Source of the DNA: Pseudomonadota bacterium
GTDB taxonomy: Bacteria; Myxococcota_A; Polyangia; Polyangiales; Sandaracinaceae
Assembly (NCBI GenBank): GCA_023427125.1
Contig: JAEZBP010000420.1
Coordinates: forward strand, 1-7,476
Reading direction: 5' to 3'
DNA length: 7,476 bases
The position numbers were made by a program, and so were the translations under genes. The notes beneath the pieces were generated by a model, which was not told where the DNA came from, did no database searches, and saw only the letters and a program-made list of their open reading frames with translations. The first letter of the stretch is position 1, and every line of letters begins with the position of its first letter. Of the stretch, positions 1 to 5,847 are shown one piece after another.

Positions 1-105
1 GGCCGGCGTGGTGCGCGGGAGCGACGCGGCGGAGCTCACGGCGACCGGACGCGCGCCGGAGCTCCGGGCGTCGCGCTTCGATGACGCGTGGGCGACGGCG
101 CTCAT
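1..105 (-). CDS. 5' end of next operon gene, product unknown (partial, cut by window edge)
   Basis: An ATG at 105-103 overlaps the stop of the ketosynthase gene (ATGA, 105-102) and opens a frame that stays open for 35 codons to the window edge. The peptide begins MSAVAHASSKRD and continues through an Ala/Ser/Arg-rich stretch to ARPVAVSSAASLP, where it is cut. The start is supported by an unusually good Shine-Dalgarno region just upstream and by the same overlap style used at the two upstream junctions. Too little is present for identification. In aryl-polyene-type clusters a gene in this place is often a second ketosynthase/chain-length-factor-like protein or a ketoreductase. The segment ARPVAVSSAA could be the first strand of a KS-type domain, but that is a guess. 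Confidence is high that a gene starts here and low on its function. Confidence 0.7.
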   Translation of the reverse strand, partial: MSAVAHASSKRDARSSGARPVAVSSAASLPRTTPA

Positions 106-1334
106 GCGCCCTCCCACCTCCGCAGCAAGAGCGACGTGTTCACTCCACCGAACGCGAAGTTGTTGCTCATCACGAGCCTCGGCGAGGCCGCCGTCGGCTC
201 GCGCACGTAGCCGAGCTTCGCGCAGCGAGGGTCCACCTCATCGAGGTTGCGGTTCGCGGCGAGGAAGCCGTCCTGCATCATCCGCACGCTGGCGATGGCC
301 TCGATGGCGCCGCACGCGCCGAGCGTGTGGCCCATGTAGCTCTTGATCGACGAGATCGGCACCGCGCGCTCGAAGACCTCGCGCGTCGCGTGGCTCTCCT
401 CGATGTCGCCGAGCTCGGTGCCGGTCGCGTGCGCGTTCACGTAGTCGACCGCGTCGCGATCGATCCCCGCCGCCGCGAGCGCGAGCTCCATGGCGCCCCG
501 CATCCCGTCGCGCGAGGGCGCCGTGAGGTGATCGCCGTCGCAGTTGGTGCCCCACGCGAGCAGCTCCGCGAGGATGGTCGCGCCCCGCGCCCTCGCGTGC
601 TCCTCGCTCTCGAGGATCACCGTCGCCGCGCCCTCGCCGATCACCAGCCCGTCGCGCGCCGCGTCGAAGGGGCGCGGGCTCGAGGCCGGCGTCCCGTTGA
701 AGCGCACGCTGGTCGCCATCAAGAGATCGAAGGTGACCGCCGTCGCGTAGTGCATCTCCTCGGCGCCGCCGCAGATCATCACGTCGGCGAGCCCGTGGCG
801 GATCGACTCGAGGCCGTAGCCGATGCCCTGCGAGGCGCTGGTGCAGGCGCTCGAGGTCGGCACGATGCGGCCGCGCACCTTGAAGTACTGCGCGAGGTTC
901 GCCGCGCAGGTGTGGGTCATGAACTTCAGGTACGCGGTCGAGTCGAGGCCGCGCATCGTGTGCTCGGTGAAGAGCGGCCCGCAGAACTCCTCGAACGCGT
1001 GGTTGCTGCCCGACGTCGATCCGTACGCGACGCCGCAGCGCCCCGCGCTGATGGCCTCCTCGCTCAGGCCCGCCTGCGCCACCGCCTGCTCGGTGGCGTA
1101 GGTCGCCAGGAGCGCGACCTTGCCCATCGTGCGGCGCTTCTTGCGCGGATAGCGCTTCGTGAGATCGAGCCCGTCGACCATCCCGCCGAGCCGGCCCTGC
1201 AGATCCTTGATGTGCGCCCACTCCGGCATGAAGCGCACGCCGCTCCGCTGCTCCTTCAGCGCACAGACCAGCTCATCGGGGCTCACGCCGATCGGCGAGG
1301 CCAGCCCCATCCCCGTGATCACCACCCGCTTCAC
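102..1334 (-). CDS. beta-ketoacyl-ACP synthase (FabF-like KS, aryl-polyene type)
   Basis: This 410-residue condensing enzyme would catalyse decarboxylative Claisen condensation of malonyl-ACP with an acyl-ACP in the cytoplasm. It has the thiolase fold of FabF/KAS II at normal family length. The catalytic triad is intact: Cys164 in SSACTSAS, His302 in NAHATGTE, and His336 in the block KSYMGHTLGACG, which also carries Lys331. The Gly-rich C-terminal motif NFAFGGVN is at 392-399. The N-terminal block MPEWAHIKDLQGRL followed by RKKRRTMGKVALLA resembles the KS of aryl-polyene clusters more than housekeeping FabF (recalled from the family, not searched). Start is GTG at 1334, overlapping the dehydratase stop (GTGA); GAGGTGA at 1344-1338 is a good Shine-Dalgarno. 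The neighbouring ACP and dehydratase place it in a type II polyene or fatty-acid-like elongation set. A plain fabF paralogue is the alternative. Confidence 0.9.
   Translation of the reverse strand: MKRVVITGMGLASPIGVSPDELVCALKEQRSGVRFMPEWAHIKDLQGRLGGMVDGLDLTKRYPRKKRRTMGKVALLATYATEQAVAQAGLSEEAISAGRCGVAYGSTSGSNHAFEEFCGPLFTEHTMRGLDSTAYLKFMTHTCAANLAQYFKVRGRIVPTSSACTSASQGIGYGLESIRHGLADVMICGGAEEMHYATAVTFDLLMATSVRFNGTPASSPRPFDAARDGLVIGEGAATVILESEEHARARGATILAELLAWGTNCDGDHLTAPSRDGMRGAMELALAAAGIDRDAVDYVNAHATGTELGDIEESHATREVFERAVPISSIKSYMGHTLGACGAIEAIASVRMMQDGFLAANRNLDEVDPRCAKLGYVREPTAASPRLVMSNNFAFGGVNTSLLLRRWEGA
109..121 (-). promoter_or_regulatory. Double Shine-Dalgarno for the partial gene at 105
   Basis: Read on the minus strand, GGAGGTGGGAGGGCGC directly precedes the ATG at 105. 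It holds GGAGGT (121-116) and GGGAGGG (115-109), the latter only three bases from the start codon. Both lie inside the last codons of the ketosynthase gene (residues RRWEGA). Together with the ATGA overlap they decide the start of the downstream gene. Confidence 0.6.
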
Positions 1335-1798
1335 GACTCACCTCGCTCGCGCGCCGCCCTCGCGGCGCTCGCGCCCACCGGCTCCCCCGCCATCACGTTG
1401 ATCGATCCCTCGGCGATCGTCCTGCCATCGCGGATCAGCGCGCACTCGATCTGCGCGGCGGGGCCGATCGTCCACGCCTCGGTGCAGCGGATCAAGAGCT
1501 CGTCGCCGACGGCGAAGAACGGAACGTGCAAGCGCACCTCGCGGGTGCCGAGCAGCGCCCCGGTCGTCATCGAGGGCCCCCCGGGCGGCGCGAGCAGGCC
1601 GACCAGCGCGGCGGCGGCCTGGGCGAAGAGCTCGATCGCGACGAGCGCCGGCACCCCTGCCTCCTCGAGGAAGGGGTGGTCCTCCCGGATCACCGCGCGG
1701 CACACCAGGCTCCGCCCCTCCTGCGAGACCGCCTCGTCGATGAGGAGCATCGGCGGCCGATGCGGCACGAGCGCCGTCAGCGGAGGGAGCGCGCTCAA
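1331..1798 (-). CDS. hotdog-fold 3-hydroxyacyl-ACP dehydratase (FabZ/ApeP-like)
   Basis: The 155-residue single-domain protein has the FabZ/FabA-type hotdog layout. A PHRPPML motif lies at 12-18, the usual N-terminal signature of FabZ-like dehydratases. His41 in EDHPF and Glu56 in VAIELFAQ are the likely catalytic pair, and the central helix runs IELFAQAAAALVG. The His-Glu spacing is 15 residues against 14 in FabZ, and the Gly/Pro-rich linker of FabZ is replaced by LEEAGVPAL, as expected for the divergent dehydratases of aryl-polyene clusters. Its role would be removing water from 3-hydroxyacyl-ACP to build conjugated double bonds. The start is TTG at 1798, overlapping the ACP stop (TTGA). 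No good Shine-Dalgarno is seen, so it probably depends on translational coupling. The next in-frame ATG (Met17) would remove the PHRPP motif, which argues for the TTG. Confidence 0.82.
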   Translation of the reverse strand: MSALPPLTALVPHRPPMLLIDEAVSQEGRSLVCRAVIREDHPFLEEAGVPALVAIELFAQAAAALVGLLAPPGGPSMTTGALLGTREVRLHVPFFAVGDELLIRCTEAWTIGPAAQIECALIRDGRTIAEGSINVMAGEPVGASAARAARERGES

Positions 1799-2115
1799 GA
1801 GCCGCCGTCGCCGCCGCCCAGGATCTCCCGCGGATCGGGGGGGCCGCCCTGCGCGTCCTCGGCCTCCGGGCCCTTGGCGATCTCGGCCTCCACGAACGTC
1901 ACCAGCTCTTCCACCGTGCGGATCTGCTTCGCGTCGTTCGGATCGGGGCGGCGCCCGGTGACCTCGCGCAGCTGCACGAAGATGTCGATCGCGTCGATGC
2001 TGTCGAGGTCGAGGTCCTCGTAGAGCGTCGACTCGGGCTTGATCTCGGCGCGGTCGAGCTCGAAGGAGTCCGCGAGGATCTCGGCGATCCGCTCAAAAAT
2101 TTCGTCTCTGGTCAT
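1795..2115 (-). CDS. acyl carrier protein
   Basis: This 106-residue acidic protein carries a PP-binding (ACP) domain at about residues 1-82. The phosphopantetheine attachment serine is Ser39 in DLDLDSIDAID; the usual DSL is DSI here. Helix I is IFERIAEILADSF, and the acidic helix II after Ser39 is the usual docking surface for the partner KS and dehydratase. After the domain there is a tail of roughly 24 residues, rich in Pro and Gly and ending GGGDGGS. That makes it longer than a housekeeping ACP (about 78 residues) and argues for a pathway-dedicated carrier. Start is ATG at 2115 with no clear Shine-Dalgarno. The stop overlaps the dehydratase start by four bases (TTGA). It is separated from the upstream halogenase-like gene by 72 bp, the only real gap in the minus-strand operon. 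Confidence 0.88.
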   Translation of the reverse strand: MTRDEIFERIAEILADSFELDRAEIKPESTLYEDLDLDSIDAIDIFVQLREVTGRRPDPNDAKQIRTVEELVTFVEAEIAKGPEAEDAQGGPPDPREILGGGDGGS

Positions 2116-2150
2116 CGCTGGGGGCGTCTTCTGCGGCAGGTCGGTGGGGC

Positions 2151-2194
2151 AGTCTACTGGACCGGGAGTCTACTCAACCCAGTCTATTCAACCC
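2151..2194. repeat. Three short tandem repeats over a stop codon and spacer
   Basis: Three consecutive units begin AGTCTA: 2151-2166 (AGTCTACTGGACCGGG), 2167-2180 (AGTCTACTCAACCC) and 2181-2194 (AGTCTATTCAACCC). The last two are 14-mers differing at one base; the first has two extra bases and several changes. The third unit covers the stop codon (2190-2188) and last codons of the halogenase-like gene. The array fills most of the spacer before the ACP gene. It is less GC-rich than its surroundings. Confidence 0.8.
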
Positions 2195-3786
2195 AGCGTC
2201 GCCGGGTCGGCAAACTGATGGAGCTTGAGCGGGCCGCTCGCGTGGACGTCGGTCTCCCCGAGGAGCTTCAACGCCTCGTCGCGGCCGTAGTTGAAGATCT
2301 CCGCGGTGCGCTTGTCGACGAGGTGCTTCTTCCGCGGGGTCATGAGCTCCTCGAGCATTGGGCGGACCACATCGACGCCCACGTTGTAGTTGCCGAGGTT
2401 GCCGCGGTAGTAGGTGCCTTCCCGCCGCAGGTGGGCCTCGACGCGGCCGAAGAGGCTCGCGAAGCCGCGCAGCGCGGTCAGCACCTCGTTCTTCTTCCGC
2501 AGCTCGCCCTCGAGGAAGCGGAGGTCGAGGTGCAGGTCCCGCGCGAAGGGATCGAACCAGAGGTTCAGGTAGCAGCCGAAGTCGAAGTTGAACTTGGCCT
2601 TGAGCAACTCGTAGCTGCCGAAGGTCGAGTAGAGGTTCCGATAGATCAGCATCGTGGCCTCCCATCGGAACTGCATGAACGCGTCGTAGGCCAGGGTGCG
2701 CCGCTCGAGCTCGGGGTCGCCCGCGGCGTCGCGCTTGATGAGATCGGCGAGGAAGTCGCACTCGATCGAGATGAAGTCCGAGCCCGGGCTGTAGAAGGGA
2801 TCGGCGAACGCGCTCGCGTCCCCGACGAGGCCCCAGCGGTCGGGGCTGAAGAAGCGCTTCACGCCGTACGCGAGCTGCGTGTAGCCCTCGAGGTCGTGGG
2901 GCTCCGAGCCCTCCATCAGATCGGCGACCGCCCGATGCTCGTCGAGGAACGCGCGGAAGCCCTCCTGCTTGCGCATCCCGGGCCGGAACACGTCCTTGTG
3001 CCCGACGACGCCGACGGAGGTCACCCCGCGGTTGAGCGGGATGAACCAGATCCAGTAGCCCGGGTAGCAGAAGTGGTTGGTGCTCAGGGTCCGCGGGACG
3101 TGGCGGGTGCGCCGGCGCCAGGCGTCGTCCTGGATCGCGTCGAAGTCCTTCACCTGCGTGTAGCGTCCCCAGATCGCCGCGCAGTGATGGACCGGCTCGG
3201 GCGTGCGCAGGTCGAGCTTGCGCGCGAGCAGGCTCTCGCGCCCCGTCGCGTCGATCACCCAGCGCGCGCGGTAGTGGCGCGTCTCGCCATCGTCGCTGCG
3301 ACCCTTGTCTCTGCGAACAGTGAAGCGATGCTCCTCTCCGCCCGTGCCGAGCTCGACGTCCTTGGCCGTCCACCCGATGAGCACCTCGGCGCCGTCGGCC
3401 CGGTTCATCTCCCGCAGGTCGGCCTCGAGGCGCGCGCGATCGAGCTGAAAGCTCGGCATCGGCGGCGCGCGGTCGGTGCCGATCTCGCTCATCCGAGTGA
3501 GCTCGGCGTCCTTCTCGGGCGTGTCGAAGAAGAAGCGCAGCCCCATCTTCGGCAGGTGCGCATCGAAGAGGTAGGTGCTGAGGCCGAGCTTGTGCGCGAG
3601 GTAGTGCGAGGCGATCTCGACCGTCGACTCGCCGACCTTCCAGCGATGCGCGTCGGTCTTCTCGAAGACGGTGACGGAGAGGCTCGGCGCCTCGCGGCGC
3701 AGCTGCCGCGCGAGGAGGTTGCCGGCCAGGCCGCCGCCGAGGATCGCGACGTCGATCACATCGGTCGCTCCGCTATGGGACGGCAT
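2188..3786 (-). CDS. flavin-dependent halogenase-like FAD oxidoreductase (copy A)
   Basis: The 532-residue flavoprotein belongs to the tryptophan-halogenase-like FAD monooxygenase family, whose members use FADH2, O2 and halide to chlorinate or brominate substrates. Motifs in order are: GGGLAG at 17-22 (FAD dinucleotide fold), Glu42 at the end of the beta-alpha-beta unit, WKVGEST at 49-55, Lys80 in LPKMGLRFFF (aligning with catalytic Lys79 of PrnA), DATGR at 179-183, WIWFIP at 245-250 (the WxWxIP halogenase signature), VGDAS at 321-325 (FAD ribityl contact), and FADPFYSPG at 327-335 (FxxPxxSxG block). At the site of PrnA Glu346 there is Tyr332, so a free-tryptophan substrate is not indicated; a carrier-bound aryl or polyene substrate is an inference. 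The start is ATG at 3786 with AGGGG five bases upstream. It is the first cistron of the ACP-dehydratase-KS operon and is divergent from a homologue at 4090. Halogenase-family membership is fairly sure, but many such genes are untested and could be plain oxygenases or dehydrogenases. Confidence 0.85.
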   Translation of the reverse strand: MPSHSGATDVIDVAILGGGLAGNLLARQLRREAPSLSVTVFEKTDAHRWKVGESTVEIASHYLAHKLGLSTYLFDAHLPKMGLRFFFDTPEKDAELTRMSEIGTDRAPPMPSFQLDRARLEADLREMNRADGAEVLIGWTAKDVELGTGGEEHRFTVRRDKGRSDDGETRHYRARWVIDATGRESLLARKLDLRTPEPVHHCAAIWGRYTQVKDFDAIQDDAWRRRTRHVPRTLSTNHFCYPGYWIWFIPLNRGVTSVGVVGHKDVFRPGMRKQEGFRAFLDEHRAVADLMEGSEPHDLEGYTQLAYGVKRFFSPDRWGLVGDASAFADPFYSPGSDFISIECDFLADLIKRDAAGDPELERRTLAYDAFMQFRWEATMLIYRNLYSTFGSYELLKAKFNFDFGCYLNLWFDPFARDLHLDLRFLEGELRKKNEVLTALRGFASLFGRVEAHLRREGTYYRGNLGNYNVGVDVVRPMLEELMTPRKKHLVDKRTAEIFNYGRDEALKLLGETDVHASGPLKLHQFADPATLG

Positions 3787-4089
3787 GCCGACCCCTGCGG
3801 GAGACCGACGGAGACACGACCCCTCGCAGGGTTCGGCCTACCGTCACTTCGCTTCGCTCCGTGATCGAGCGCTCGTCCGAGTCAGTCATCTTCGCCGTCA
3901 TGTGGAGCCGGAAGGGCGCGAATCCTAGAGGCGAAGCTCTACGGGCGCCAGCGGATCCACCGAGGTGGCGGCCCGGCCCGGGCGCCGTCGAATGAGCACC
4001 GTCACGGCGGGGAGCGCGCCCCCCACCCCACCTCTCGGGGCCGCTGACCCGTCGACTCCGAGAACGGGTGGAGCTACATCCCCGCGCGC
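3787..4089. promoter_or_regulatory. Divergent intergenic region between the two halogenase-like genes
   Basis: This 303-bp stretch lies between two genes transcribed away from each other, so it should hold both promoters. It contains the leader hairpin near 3791-3831 and a perfect 10-bp palindrome CGAGCGCTCG at 3866-3875, a candidate operator. A GGTGGAG at 4067-4073 lies 16 bases before the plus-strand ATG, too far for a normal Shine-Dalgarno. I see no convincing -35/-10 pair for either direction. There is also no believable small ORF: open frames crossing this region are shadows of the flanking genes. Calling it a promoter region rests on gene orientation. Confidence 0.6.
3791..3831 (-). promoter_or_regulatory. 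Shine-Dalgarno inside a possible leader hairpin of copy A
   Basis: On the minus strand AGGGGT (3796-3791) sits five bases before the ATG at 3786, counting AGGGG as the core. Upstream, CCCTGCG (3831-3825) is the exact complement of CGCAGGG (3799-3793), giving a 7-bp stem with a 25-nt loop whose 3' arm contains most of the Shine-Dalgarno. Such a fold could hide the ribosome site. This is seen from sequence only; in GC-rich DNA 7-bp stems can be chance. Confidence 0.4.
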
Positions 4090-5847
4090 ATGAGCAGCAG
4101 CAGCGAAGCGTGGGACGTGGTCGTGTGCGGAGGGGGGCTGGCCGGCCTGACCCTCGGGCTCCAGCTGAGGAAGCGCTTCCCCGAGGCGCGGGTGCTCGTG
4201 GTCGAGCGCCAGACGCGGCCGCTCCCGGACGCGTGCCACAAGGTGGGCGAGTCGAGCGTCGAGATCGGCGCCCACTACTTCGAGAAGGTGCTCGGCCTGC
4301 GCCCTTACCTCGACGCGCGCCAGCTCCGGAAGAACGGCCTGCGCTTCTTCAGCGGCGTGAAGGGCGCCAAGCTGAACGAGCGCTGCGAGTACGGGCCGAG
4401 CGAGCAGCCGAAGGTGCCCTCGTTCCAGATCGATCGCGGCCGCTTCGAGAACGACCTGCGCGCGATGCTCGAGGAGGCCGGCGCGAGCCTGCGCGAGGGC
4501 TGGGGCGTTCGCGACGTCGAGCTCGAGGCGGGCGAGGCGCCGCACCGCGTGGTGCTCGTCGGCCCGAAGGCCGAGACCGAGACCGTGTCCGCGCGCTTCG
4601 TCGTCGACGCGACCGGCCGGCGGCGGCTCCTCCAGAAGAAGCTCGGCCTGCACCGCGACGCGCCCCACCAGGCGAGCTCCGCGTGGTTCCGGATCAAGGG
4701 CCGCTTCGACGTGGCCGACCTCGTCGAGCCGAGCGAGACCGCGTGGCACGCGCGCGACGTCGACAAGAAGCGCTGGCTCTCGACGGTGCACCTCTGCGGC
4801 ACCGGCTATTGGTTCTGGCTCATCCCGCTCGCGACCGACCACTGGAGCCTCGGCATCGTCGCGGAGGCGGCGAGCCACGACTTCCGCGCCTTCAGCAAGC
4901 CCGAGACCGCGCGCGCGTGGATCGCCGAGCACGAGCCCTACGTCGCCAAGAAGCTCGAGGGCGTGCCCTTCGAGGACTTCATCGCGATGAAGGACTACCG
5001 CCACGACAGCGAGCGCGTGATGAGCGCCGGCCGCTGGGCGTGCGTCGGCGAGTCGGGCGTCTTCGTCGATCCGCTCTACAGCCCGGGCAGCGACTTCATC
5101 GGCACGGCCAACGCGCTGACCACGGAGCTCATCGGCGACATGCTCGCCGGGAAGCTGACGGAGGCGCGCGCCGACGAGCTGAACCGCTTCATGCTGCGCT
5201 TCGAGGATCTGACCACCGACACGCTCGCGCTCGGCTCGCAGGTCTTCGGCAAGCCCGAGGTCGTCGCGGCCAAGCTCTACTGGGACTACCTCCAGTACTG
5301 GGCGTTCGTCTGCCAGTACTTCTTCCAGAAGATCTACGCGCTGCCGGTCGAGGAGCACCGCCGCTTCAGCGCGATGCTCGATCGCTGGATCGCGCTCAAC
5401 CAGCGGGTGCAGTCGGTGCTGCAGGCGTGGGCGCGCCTCGCGCCGGACACGCCCTCGGTCGAGCGGGTGGGCCTCCCGCACTTCCCGTCGACGCTGGCCG
5501 ATCTGCACCTCGATCTGCTGAAGGAGAAGACGCCGGACGAGACCTACCGCGACATGGAGGCCGCCCTCGCGGTGGGTCAGGAGGTCTTGACCGAGCTGGT
5601 GCTGCGCGCCCTGCGCCGCGCCGGGCCGGAGCGCGCCGAGGCGCTGGCGCGCGAGCTCGGCGTGGCCGGGTGGGATCTCCGCATCGAGGAGCAGCGCCTC
5701 ACGGCCGACGAGGCCGATCCGAAGGTGCGCCGCAAGCTCCTGCCGCCGCGAATCCGCGACGTCGAGCGCGCGCTCGGCAAGACGGCCCCCGAGACGCCGG
5801 ACGCGCCTCGGCTCCGCGAGCTGCTGGCGATCGCGCAGCTCGCGTGA
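4090..5847 (+). CDS. flavin-dependent halogenase-like FAD oxidoreductase (copy B)
   Basis: The 585-residue protein is a clear homologue of the flavoprotein at 2188-3786. Shared motifs in order are: GGGLAG at 14-19, Glu39, KVGESSVEI at 51-59, Lys81 in LRKNGLRFF (PrnA Lys79 position), PSFQIDR at 110-116, DATGR at 173-177, WFWLIP at 241-246 (WxWxIP) and FVDPLYSPG at 325-333. It differs from copy A in having VGESG (319-323) where the family normally has VGD, a Glu-for-Asp change at a FAD contact. It also carries a C-terminal helical extension, roughly residues 450-585, rich in Arg, Glu, Leu and Ala. ATG at 4090 is the only reasonable start, since the frame is closed by TGA at 4045-4047 with no other start between, but no Shine-Dalgarno lies at normal distance. 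Its stop overlaps the next gene (GTGA). The likely role is oxidation or halogenation in the same pathway as copy A; specificity is unknown. Confidence 0.85.
   Translation: MSSSSEAWDVVVCGGGLAGLTLGLQLRKRFPEARVLVVERQTRPLPDACHKVGESSVEIGAHYFEKVLGLRPYLDARQLRKNGLRFFSGVKGAKLNERCEYGPSEQPKVPSFQIDRGRFENDLRAMLEEAGASLREGWGVRDVELEAGEAPHRVVLVGPKAETETVSARFVVDATGRRRLLQKKLGLHRDAPHQASSAWFRIKGRFDVADLVEPSETAWHARDVDKKRWLSTVHLCGTGYWFWLIPLATDHWSLGIVAEAASHDFRAFSKPETARAWIAEHEPYVAKKLEGVPFEDFIAMKDYRHDSERVMSAGRWACVGESGVFVDPLYSPGSDFIGTANALTTELIGDMLAGKLTEARADELNRFMLRFEDLTTDTLALGSQVFGKPEVVAAKLYWDYLQYWAFVCQYFFQKIYALPVEEHRRFSAMLDRWIALNQRVQSVLQAWARLAPDTPSVERVGLPHFPSTLADLHLDLLKEKTPDETYRDMEAALAVGQEVLTELVLRALRRAGPERAEALARELGVAGWDLRIEEQRLTADEADPKVRRKLLPPRIRDVERALGKTAPETPDAPRLRELLAIAQLA

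Noticed and set aside
81..1961. Long plus-strand open frame of 626 codons across the KS, dehydratase and ACP genes
   Set aside because: It is antisense to three recognisable genes and encodes an Arg/Ala/His-rich peptide without domains, as expected from third-position G/C bias.
2218..3864. Plus-strand 548-codon open frame antisense to copy A
   Set aside because: It is a shadow of the halogenase-like gene; composition is Glu/Val/Ala/Arg-rich and no motif is present.
4044..4080. Promoter for copy B using TACATC at 4075 as a -10 element
   Set aside because: No matching -35 at proper spacing; the resemblance is too weak to call.
4068..5843. Long open frame in the same phase as the CPCC gene, extending upstream through copy B
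   Set aside because: Only the part from GTG 5844 has coding character; the upstream part is an Arg/Pro-rich off-frame reading of copy B, so the gene starts at the GTGA overlap.
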